The notes beneath the pieces are model-generated. The model ran no database searches, had not been told where the DNA came from, and was given only the letters and a program-made list of their open reading frames with translations. This document shows positions 14,663 to 22,528 of a DNA stretch of 26,719 nucleotides, in pieces; position 1 is the first letter of the stretch, and every line of letters begins with the position of its first letter. Source of the stretch: CAYJBP01 sp964372025 (GTDB taxonomy: Bacteria; Bacillota; Dehalobacteriia; UBA4068); assembly GCA_964372025.1 (NCBI GenBank), contig CAYJPF010000029.1:1-26719 (forward strand), read 5' to 3'. A program made the position numbers and the translations under genes.

Positions 14663-17600
14663 ATGTTCTTAAAAAACAGCAAAAAATTCCTAAAATTATC
14701 TTTGATCTTATCTTTATTATTAGCAATAGTATTAATCAGTATGCCGGCTTTAGCCGCAGGTGATGATATCAGCATCAATGTTACAGTAAGCGTAGAAGGC
14801 GTTTTGCAGCAATCCAAAGATAATCAGCTGCTAATGCAATTACCGATGCAACTGGCGGCCGATACCGATATTATTACCGCCATCCAAATGGTGCATCAAA
14901 ATTATCATGCCCAAGGTGCCGATGCCTATCAAGTAAGCGGCATCTCTTTCAGCAAGTTTTGGAATATCGAAACATATAATGTCGGCTATCTTATTAATGG
15001 CCAAATGATTATGGAGAGCACCACCACCCTTAAAGATGGTGATGATTTAGAACTTACTATCTATAAAGATTTTAGCAGCGATTTATATACCCGCTTTGAA
15101 AAGCAAGCATATAGCATCGATGCCGACCAAAGTTTGGCGCTTAAAGTGCTTTATAATGATATTTTAAGCATAATGAGCGAGCAAACTGCCAGCATCCCCT
15201 TGGCCGATGCTACTATTTTAATTAGCAATTCGGCCAATACCATGCCCACTGCCAGCACCTTTACCACCAATAGCGAGGGTATTGCCTCCCTTAATTTTGA
15301 TAGCGCCGGCACTTATTATCTAAGTGTAGCCAAGGCCGGCCAGGTTTTAGTACCGGCCATAGCCCAAGTTAAGGTTACAGCCGCCTTAGATGATAGCGGC
15401 AAGCAAGCAATTATCAATGACGATCTAGCTGCCTTAAGCTTTGATGATCTCAAAGGCCAAAATAGCCAACCCACAGCCATCACCGCTAATTTAGATTTGC
15501 CCGCACAAGGGGAAAGCACTAAAACCGCCATCAGCTGGCAAAGCGATAATCAAAATATTATCAGCAATGATGGCCTGGTATATCGCCCCAGCAGCACAGC
15601 TACTGATCAGCAAGTAACTCTAACCGCCACCATTAGCTATGGCAACCTTAGCGCTACTAAAGATTTTGTGCTAACCGTTAGCAAAAATAGCCAAAGCGAC
15701 CAGCAAATTCTTGATGCCGCCATTAGCCAATTAGCCACCACCTATACGGCGCAAGAATGGGCTAATGATCAATACTTAGATACCAATATTATCAGCGTTT
15801 TTAATAAATTGGCCAAGGCCGAAAACCATGCTATCACAGTTGATAATATAGTTGGCTCGGATAATCAAGCCACCATTGCCGCAGATGGTGCAATTAGCTA
15901 TGGATCGAGCGAGGAAGCAGTTATAGTTACTTTTAGCCTAAACTATGGCCTAGCTACTGCCAATCATAGCCTAACCGTAACCGTGCCTGCTAAAACCGCT
16001 TCCAAGGCCGATGCCTTTGCCGCCGCCTGGTTAAACGAGGCCTGGCTAATGGCTAATCCCAATGGCAATATTGCCGATTTAGATCAGGTTAAGCTAAACT
16101 TCTATGTGCCCGATGAGGACCCGGAAGAGTATTATACCGAACTTAGCTGGGCATCCTCTGATGAAGATATACTTATTATTGGCGATTATCCCGAAAATAA
16201 TGGCTATTTAGTAACAGTTACCCGCCCCGAATTTGGCCAAACCGATGCGATAGTTGAGCTTACCGCCACCATTGCAGGCGGCATGTACTGGGATTTTGGC
16301 GTCTACCCCCCCGGCCCTATGCCCGAGCAAAACGGCACAAAAAGCTTTACCCTTACCATCCCTGCGGTTACAGAAGCCGAACAAGCAGCCGCCCAAACCA
16401 TGCTAGATGAGGCTATTAAGCTATATAGCCTAGATAATACCACCATTCGTGGCAGCAAGCTTAAGGCCGATTTGAGTAATCTTACTTATCATATTAATGG
16501 TATCCCCCTTAACTGGAATTATGTTGAGGATTTAGCCGACTTTAAAGAGGAGTATCGCTCAATTAAAGTAACCTGGACAACCGATAACCCCGGTTTTAGC
16601 GGCAATGCCGGTTCCCAGATTAGCAGCGGTGCCGAGGTTAATCGCATCGCTAGTGATCAAAGTGGTGATATTATCCTAACCCTTAGCTATAATGGTGCCG
16701 AGGCTCAAAAAAAGTGGCCAACTACCATTAAGGCCTGGGATAGCGCCGCCGCCAGCGCCGAAATGGCCATTTTGCAAAGCCTGGCCGCTGCCCTGGATTA
16801 TGAAGATATCCGTGGCAATAATGCTAGCGATGGCATTACCGAGGATTTAAATTTAGTGCGTTCGGGGCTTATTACCGATACCGGCCTGCAATTTATGGGC
16901 GGCATTAAATATACAGAATCGGGCGCTAATATTAGCTGGTCAAGCAGCAATACGGCGATAATCGATAATGATTTGGATTTAGTAGCCCAGCCGGCCTTTG
17001 ATACCAAAGTAGTACTTACCGCCAGCTTAGAAAGTATTCGCTTTGAATCGATGAGCGATATAACTACCCTTACTAAGCAAATTACGGTTAATGTTAAAGG
17101 CAGCAATGGTGCTTTAAATACCGCCCATATGCTGGCCAATACCGCCCAAATTTTAGCCGATTTGGCTAAAGCAAATAGCGATTTTAATGCCATTTGGGCG
17201 CTTATCGATATTATGGCCTATGAAAAATTAGCCAATCAGCCCCAAATTTTTACCGCAGCCGAAGAGCAATTAATGCTTAATAATATGATTGATGCAGCAG
17301 CCGCGGCAACTTCAGCTGCCGATATCAGCAAGGCCATCCTAGCTATCAGCGCCTTAGGTTATGATGCCACCGATATTAGCTTGCCCGATGGCAATAAGCT
17401 AAATCTTGTGCAAAAGCTAACCACTTTAATCGATAATGACGATAGCTCTGTACAGAGCATCTATACCCTACCCTATATTTTACTGGCCTTGCAACAGGAT
17501 GCTAAATATGCTACTGCTAGCCAAATCGAAAAGCTGCTTAGCTGGGCGATGGCCGCTAAAGATAGCTGGCAGAACACCGAATATGGCCCCGATACTATGG

Positions 17601-20600
17601 CCTCGATGGTTTTGGCCTTAGCACCTTATTATGGCAGCTCTAACGCTTATAATGGCCTAATGATTAAAGATGCCATCGATCAATCATTAATCCTAATCAA
17701 AGAAATTCACAATTTGCCGGACAGCCAAAATGGCGATTTAAATAAAGGCTTTGGCGCGGCGGCCTCTACCGGTTTAGGCATAGCCGCCTTGGCAGCCTTG
17801 GGCATCGATAGCGCGGACTATCTTAATAATGCCGAAAATAGCCTGCTAGATGGTCTAATCTATCATTATGATGTGGATACTCATAAATTTAAGCCCATCG
17901 ATAACTATTTTAGCACCGAGCAATGCTTTAGGGGCTTGCTGGCCGCCTATGCCATTGATAGCAATGCTAATCAAAATATCGATTTAGATAAGGCTGTATC
18001 CATTTGGGATTTTGCCGATATAGTTAAAAAACCTGCTAAAAGCACCAAAGCTAGCCCTAATTTAGAGGCAATGGCCGCCACCCTTTTAGCTTATATCGAA
18101 GCCGATGATCAAAATTTAGCCTGGCTTGTCGCCGATATGGCGGCCTTTAATCAGGCTTATCCCCAGCAAACGGCCTGGTCGCCGGAGCAAAAAAATGCAG
18201 CTCTTAATCTGCTGATTAATCAGGCCAAGCAAGCCTTAATCGATGCGGAAAATCCGCCCAATGAATACTATAATGCAGCCAGCAAATTTAGCCAATTAAT
18301 TATTGCCATCAGCGCCTTAGGCTATGATGCTGCCGATATCGTAACGGCCGATGGCAGCCAAATTAATTTAGTTAGCCAGCTAAACGCCTTAATCGCAGCC
18401 GATGATAGCGGGGTTAGCAATATTTATGTTTTACCATATATTATCATTGCCTTGCAGCAAGATAGCAGCTATGCCGCTGCCGAGCAAATTGCTAAGTTAA
18501 AAGATTTAGCCTTAAGCAGCAAGGCCGCCTGGCAAGATACCGCTTGGGGCAGCGATACGGTAGCAGCGATGATTTTGGCCTTAGCCCCCTATTATCAAGA
18601 GCCGGCCATTAAAACGGTTATTGATGAAGGGCTTGAGCTAATCAAGGCTATTCAAAAAAGCGATGGCGCCTTATATGCTGATGGTTCGCAAGAATATGGC
18701 GCTACCTCTACCGGCTTAGGCATAGCCGCAGTGGCGGCTTTGGGTATCGACCCGGCCAGCATCAGCAAAGATAATAATAGCCTGGTAGACGGCTTGATGT
18801 CTTATCATGATTCTACTACTGCCAGTTTTAAGCCTACCTTTAGCAGCTTTGCCACCGAGCAAGGATTTAGAGGCTTATTAGCTGCCGCCTTGATTACCGA
18901 GGGTAGCAGCGATATTAATGCAGCCAATGCCTATTATCTTTATGATTTTGCTGCTTTAGATAAAGCGCCGGCCTTGGCCGTTCAAAACGATAAAGCACCG
19001 CTGATTTTTGAATTAGACCCTGCTTCAGCCACGGTTATAGTAAAGGATAATAATAATCAAAGCCAAACCGCTACTGTTGGCAAGCTATTTTATTTAGATG
19101 CCGGCAGCTATAGCTACCAGGTAAGCTTGGATGGCTATCGCAGCAAAAGCGGCAGCTTTACGATTAGCGAAGAGCAAGTAAGCCAAAGCAGTTTGCAAAC
19201 TATTAATGTATCGCTATCCAAAAATGCGGCATCAGGCGGCGATAATATTGATGTTTCGTTTACCTTATTAGGCATTGATGATATTGTAGAAGGCAAGGAC
19301 TATATTTATCAAAGCCATCCCCAAAATTTTGATACCTGGATTAGCCGCAAAAATTATAGCTTTAACGAAGGGATTAGCGTCTTTGAATTATTCGATCAAG
19401 CCTTATCCGATGCTAAAATCAACTATGTGGCCAGCGGCGGCTATGTAACGGAAATTAATGGCCTGGCCGAATTTAGCACCACCCCCACTTCGGGCTGGAT
19501 GTATCTATTAAACGGCGAGCATATCACCCGCAGCCTGCGCGATCAAATCCTTAAAGATGGCGATAATATCATCATGCATTATACCGATGATTACACCCTA
19601 GAGCAGGGTGCCGAGGATTTTGGCGGCGGTGCCGCTAATAATAATCAAAATAATGCCGCCAATCAACAAATTGCCGATTTAGATACTAAGGCCAGCATCG
19701 AAAATGGCCAAGTACAGGCTCAGGTAAAGGCCGAGGATTTGCAAAATACCATTGCCAATGCCCTAGCCCAGGCCGAGCCTAATCAAGGCATTACCATTGC
19801 AATTAATGTAGAAAGCCCCAATCAAGAGCAAGCTATGCCTACTAATTTGCAGCTAAGCTTTGATTTATCAAGCGCCTTGCAAGCCGATTTGCAAAATGAG
19901 CAAATCGCAGCTTTAGCCATCAATAGCGATCTGGCCAATATCGAATTTGATAAGCAAGCCTTAGCCGCCATTATCGAGCAAGGCAAAGAGCTTAGCGGCG
20001 ATATCCAAATTAAAATGGCCTTACAGGATAATAGCCTGCTATCGGCTGCTAATCAGGCCTTGGTGGGTGATAATCCCGTTTATGATTTCTCTTTATTTAA
20101 AGGCGAAGATTATATTGGCGATTTAGGCCAAGGCAAGGTAAAGATTAGCCTGCCTTATCAATTGGCCGCTAATCAAACAGCCGCTGATATTGTGGTTTGG
20201 TATATCGACGAAAATGGCCATGCCCAGCCGATGATTACCGAATATCAAGATGGAATATTAACTTTTTATAGCAACCATTTTTCCTTATATATGATTGGCG
20301 CTACCGATAGTTACCAGCCCTTTAACGATATTAGCAGTGCTGATTGGTTTTATGAAGCGGTTATTTATAATTATCAAAATCAGCTATTTAAAGGCTTAAC
20401 GGAAACTGAATTTGCCCCTTATGTAAATCTGAATCGGGCGATGTTTATTACCATCTTATACCGCCTAGAGGGCGAGCCGGCTATCAGCGGCAGCCAAATC
20501 TTTAGCGATGTAGCAGCAGATAGCTGGTATGATGATGCCATCAACTGGGCGCAAGCCAATGGCATTGCTCAAGGCATAACCGCCGATTTATTTGCCCCCG

Positions 20601-20866
20601 AAGCCTTAATCAGCCGCGAGCAAATTGCAACCATGCTTTATAATTATAGCAATTATAAAACATATAGCAGCGAAACCAAAGCCGATTTAAGCAGCTATAG
20701 CGATTATCAGCAAATTTCCGATTGGGCCTTAGATGCCTTGGCTTGGGCTAATGGCAGTGGGCTGATTAATGGCCGCAATGCCGATTTATTAGCCCCGCTG
20801 GATTTGGCCAATCGTGCCGAAGCAGCAATGATTATGATGCGCTTTATCGAAACTTTTGTTAAATAA
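14663..20866 (+). CDS. Giant SLH-anchored surface protein with DUF4430 and intrinsic-factor-like domains
   Basis: A 2067-aa exported protein. Layout (approximate residues): signal peptide 1-31; DUF4430-like domain 34-137 with GYLINGQMI; Ig-like region 142-240; about five atrophied bacterial Ig-like modules 243-813; two homologous helical blocks 823-1116 and 1130-1429 sharing AISALGYDA-DI, LPYI-ALQQD, ALAPYY and STGLGIAA-AALGID; PEGA-like domain 1443-1523; a second, canonical DUF4430 at 1530-1651 (INGLAEF, SGWMYLLNG); an asparagine/glutamine-rich linker; a beta-rich spacer 1670-1880; three SLH repeats 1884-2067 that bind the secondary wall polymer. DUF4430 is the C-terminal domain type of human transcobalamin and intrinsic factor, and the helical blocks resemble their alpha/alpha barrel. 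Together with the cobalamin riboswitch directly upstream, a role in capturing corrinoids at the cell surface is likely (inference). GGAGG at 14651-14655 supports the start. No transporter lies next to it. Confidence 0.88.
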   Translation: MFLKNSKKFLKLSLILSLLLAIVLISMPALAAGDDISINVTVSVEGVLQQSKDNQLLMQLPMQLAADTDIITAIQMVHQNYHAQGADAYQVSGISFSKFWNIETYNVGYLINGQMIMESTTTLKDGDDLELTIYKDFSSDLYTRFEKQAYSIDADQSLALKVLYNDILSIMSEQTASIPLADATILISNSANTMPTASTFTTNSEGIASLNFDSAGTYYLSVAKAGQVLVPAIAQVKVTAALDDSGKQAIINDDLAALSFDDLKGQNSQPTAITANLDLPAQGESTKTAISWQSDNQNIISNDGLVYRPSSTATDQQVTLTATISYGNLSATKDFVLTVSKNSQSDQQILDAAISQLATTYTAQEWANDQYLDTNIISVFNKLAKAENHAITVDNIVGSDNQATIAADGAISYGSSEEAVIVTFSLNYGLATANHSLTVTVPAKTASKADAFAAAWLNEAWLMANPNGNIADLDQVKLNFYVPDEDPEEYYTELSWASSDEDILIIGDYPENNGYLVTVTRPEFGQTDAIVELTATIAGGMYWDFGVYPPGPMPEQNGTKSFTLTIPAVTEAEQAAAQTMLDEAIKLYSLDNTTIRGSKLKADLSNLTYHINGIPLNWNYVEDLADFKEEYRSIKVTWTTDNPGFSGNAGSQISSGAEVNRIASDQSGDIILTLSYNGAEAQKKWPTTIKAWDSAAASAEMAILQSLAAALDYEDIRGNNASDGITEDLNLVRSGLITDTGLQFMGGIKYTESGANISWSSSNTAIIDNDLDLVAQPAFDTKVVLTASLESIRFESMSDITTLTKQITVNVKGSNGALNTAHMLANTAQILADLAKANSDFNAIWALIDIMAYEKLANQPQIFTAAEEQLMLNNMIDAAAAATSAADISKAILAISALGYDATDISLPDGNKLNLVQKLTTLIDNDDSSVQSIYTLPYILLALQQDAKYATASQIEKLLSWAMAAKDSWQNTEYGPDTMASMVLALAPYYGSSNAYNGLMIKDAIDQSLILIKEIHNLPDSQNGDLNKGFGAAASTGLGIAALAALGIDSADYLNNAENSLLDGLIYHYDVDTHKFKPIDNYFSTEQCFRGLLAAYAIDSNANQNIDLDKAVSIWDFADIVKKPAKSTKASPNLEAMAATLLAYIEADDQNLAWLVADMAAFNQAYPQQTAWSPEQKNAALNLLINQAKQALIDAENPPNEYYNAASKFSQLIIAISALGYDAADIVTADGSQINLVSQLNALIAADDSGVSNIYVLPYIIIALQQDSSYAAAEQIAKLKDLALSSKAAWQDTAWGSDTVAAMILALAPYYQEPAIKTVIDEGLELIKAIQKSDGALYADGSQEYGATSTGLGIAAVAALGIDPASISKDNNSLVDGLMSYHDSTTASFKPTFSSFATEQGFRGLLAAALITEGSSDINAANAYYLYDFAALDKAPALAVQNDKAPLIFELDPASATVIVKDNNNQSQTATVGKLFYLDAGSYSYQVSLDGYRSKSGSFTISEEQVSQSSLQTINVSLSKNAASGGDNIDVSFTLLGIDDIVEGKDYIYQSHPQNFDTWISRKNYSFNEGISVFELFDQALSDAKINYVASGGYVTEINGLAEFSTTPTSGWMYLLNGEHITRSLRDQILKDGDNIIMHYTDDYTLEQGAEDFGGGAANNNQNNAANQQIADLDTKASIENGQVQAQVKAEDLQNTIANALAQAEPNQGITIAINVESPNQEQAMPTNLQLSFDLSSALQADLQNEQIAALAINSDLANIEFDKQALAAIIEQGKELSGDIQIKMALQDNSLLSAANQALVGDNPVYDFSLFKGEDYIGDLGQGKVKISLPYQLAANQTAADIVVWYIDENGHAQPMITEYQDGILTFYSNHFSLYMIGATDSYQPFNDISSADWFYEAVIYNYQNQLFKGLTETEFAPYVNLNRAMFITILYRLEGEPAISGSQIFSDVAADSWYDDAINWAQANGIAQGITADLFAPEALISREQIATMLYNYSNYKTYSSETKADLSSYSDYQQISDWALDALAWANGSGLINGRNADLLAPLDLANRAEAAMIMMRFIETFVK

Positions 20867-20907
20867 CGATATACTACTTGCATTTTGCAGCTAAACTTGG
20901 TAAAATG

Positions 20908-20954
20908 AATTAGGTACTATTGACATGTATTGAAATAGTCAATAGTACCTAATT
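20908..20954 (+). terminator. 17-bp perfect inverted repeat after the surface protein gene
   Basis: AATTAGGTACTATTGAC (20908-20924) and its exact complement (20938-20954) flank a 13-base loop. It can terminate the preceding gene, although the T-tract is only TTTT inside the arm. A TTGACA at 20920-20925 with TAGTAC 17 bases on lies within the repeat, so it may instead be an operator over the promoter of the next gene. Confidence 0.6.
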
Positions 20955-20996
20955 TTATGCTAAGCACGAATTGTTTTAAGAAAGAGGGTTTAACTT

Positions 20997-21803
20997 ATGT
21001 TTAAAAAAATAGCAATAATTACCCTAAGCACTATGGCCTTGATAGCTGTTCTTGTTCCAACATTTGTTTTTGCTGCAACTGTACCTGCCGGCAACTCAGC
21101 AACATCTATAGCAACAACCCTTACTGATCCTTATATGAATATTCAAGGCATCCTTGATTCTTATAGCGATAGCAACCCAAATACTAGCTATGCCTGCCGT
21201 TTAACTAATTATAAAAATGGCCAGATTATCCTTGGCGCAGGTGATGTGCTGGCAATTGGTTATAGCCATGGTGGATATAACAACGGATTTGTTGACAGTT
21301 TAAGGGTTGGCCTATCCGGTGAATTTGTGAATTATGGCACAATTATCCTATATCCGGGCAGTAAAATTATAATTGATAAGGAGGCTGTATTTAGAAGTGC
21401 CGGCCGCATCATTAATCAAGGCGGTACAATTGAGTTTATAGATGCCGACCAATCAATAGAATATTTTACTTTGCCAACAATTAATAAAGGCAATAGCAAG
21501 GCCGAGCAAAACACTATTATTATCGAAGATGCCGGTATAAATGCTTTTATAAGCAGCAGCAAGCCAAATGCCAAAAAGCATTTAGCTGATAATAACGAGC
21601 TACAAGCGGCAATTGCCGGCAGCCCACTATTAAAAATACATCCCGGCTATAAGCAAGGCCAAGTATTTGCCGGCTTTGAGATAGTAGGCAATACTATTGA
21701 TGCAAACACCCTAACCAGTGACGAAACCTTTTATTACCTAGACATCCCCACTTATACCAAAGGCCAAACAATTATTATTAAAGCCCTTTGGCAGGAAAAA
21801 TAA
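20997..21803 (+). CDS. Secreted protein of unknown function, 268 aa
   Basis: A clear signal peptide (residues 1-26, ending VFA-A) is followed by a beta-rich mature part. The central segment, about 90-155, has short alternating strands with repeated glycine and asparagine turns (FVNYGTIILYPGSKIIID, then GRIINQGGTIEFID), which suggests a short parallel beta-helix or pectin-lyase-like coil. The C-terminus (VFAGFEIVGNTI and an ending IIIKALWQEK) faintly recalls InlB-type B-repeats, whose last strand often ends in AKW. No SLH, LPXTG or lipobox is present, so it is released or bound non-covalently. GAGGG at 20984-20988 supports the start. It lies just after the riboswitch-controlled surface protein, but a long hairpin separates them. 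I do not recognise the family. Confidence 0.75.
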   Translation: MFKKIAIITLSTMALIAVLVPTFVFAATVPAGNSATSIATTLTDPYMNIQGILDSYSDSNPNTSYACRLTNYKNGQIILGAGDVLAIGYSHGGYNNGFVDSLRVGLSGEFVNYGTIILYPGSKIIIDKEAVFRSAGRIINQGGTIEFIDADQSIEYFTLPTINKGNSKAEQNTIIIEDAGINAFISSSKPNAKKHLADNNELQAAIAGSPLLKIHPGYKQGQVFAGFEIVGNTIDANTLTSDETFYYLDIPTYTKGQTIIIKALWQEK

Positions 21804-21832
21804 AGGTTTTAAAAAGAGCAAATATTTAAAAT

Positions 21833-21861
21833 TTGAATTTTAGCCAAAACTGTGCTATAAT
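21833..21861 (+). promoter_or_regulatory. Promoter of the MarR-family gene
   Basis: TTGAAT (21833-21838), a 17-base spacer and a perfect TATAAT (21856-21861). It rules out the upstream ATG at 21833 as translation start, because that codon lies in the -35 box. Confidence 0.75.
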
Positions 21862-21928
21862 AGATATAATAAGTGACAAAGATATAAATCAATCCCCCGT
21901 ACTTTATAGTAATAAAGGAGGTAAATTT

Positions 21929-22405
21929 ATGTTTAAAGAGTTTGATAATTTAGAGGTAAAAATCGAAAGCATCAATTACTTTATTTCACTATGTAATGAT
22001 TATCTTTTTGTAGCACGCGATTATGATGGCAGCGGCCAAATAATTACCGTGGCCGAAACCAGCACCCTATTACATATTTTGGACAATCCGGGCATTAATG
22101 TAACAGCATTATCTAAACATCTTAACCGCACTAAGGGTGCTGTTTCGCAAATTATTCGCAAACTAGAACGCAAGGGCTTAATTAAACGCGAACTTTGCTT
22201 AGAAAACCGCACTATAACTAATTTTTATACTACCGAGCGCGGCCAGAAGTTATGCATTGCCCATCGCCTTTTTGAGCAAGATTCCTATAAAAGCACTTTT
22301 GACGATTTATCCAAAACCTGCACCTCGGAGGAGATTAATGCCTTCTTTAAAGTAATGGAGGCCTATATTCAGGTTTTTCAAGAGGGTAATGTAAATACTA
22401 CTTAG
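21929..22405 (+). CDS. MarR-family winged-helix transcriptional regulator
   Basis: DNA-binding repressor/activator of the MarR type, 158 aa. The winged-helix core spans about residues 45-110: helix-turn-helix INVTALSKHLNRTKGAVSQI followed by IRKLERKGLIKRELC and the wing ENRTITNFYTTERG. Flanking helices would form the dimer interface. AAAGGAGG seven bases before the ATG at 21929 and a promoter at 21833-21861 fix this start; the frame is open further upstream but is not translated there. The effector is unknown. It is convergent with the P1B-ATPase operon and downstream of secreted proteins, so its target could be either its own promoter or the surface-protein genes. Neither is demonstrated. 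Confidence 0.88.
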   Translation: MFKEFDNLEVKIESINYFISLCNDYLFVARDYDGSGQIITVAETSTLLHILDNPGINVTALSKHLNRTKGAVSQIIRKLERKGLIKRELCLENRTITNFYTTERGQKLCIAHRLFEQDSYKSTFDDLSKTCTSEEINAFFKVMEAYIQVFQEGNVNTT

Positions 22406-22492
22406 ATAAGCGATTATAATTTTTAACCCCTTGGAGATATTGCCTTAAGTAGCTCGTTTTTTGCAAAAAAAAATCATCATAACTTTTAATTT

Positions 22493-22517
22493 GGGGCTGT
22501 CGCATTGCGACAGCCCC
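22493..22517. repeat. Solitary 25-bp hairpin identical to the flanks of repeat copy 1
   Basis: Arms GGGGCTGTCGC (22493-22503) and GCGACAGCCCC (22507-22517) with loop ATT. This is the exact reverse complement of the hairpin that brackets repeat copy 1. It lies between the convergent MarR and P1B-ATPase genes and is probably a bidirectional transcription stop, though no clear T-tract follows on either strand. It acts as an empty-site counterpart for the composite repeat. Confidence 0.75.
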
Positions 22518-22528
22518 AAAACTTTATG

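Noticed and set aside
21833..21928. N-terminal extension of the MarR-family protein by 32 residues
   Set aside because: The upstream ATG coincides with the -35 box of a good promoter, whereas AAAGGAGG precedes the ATG at 21929.
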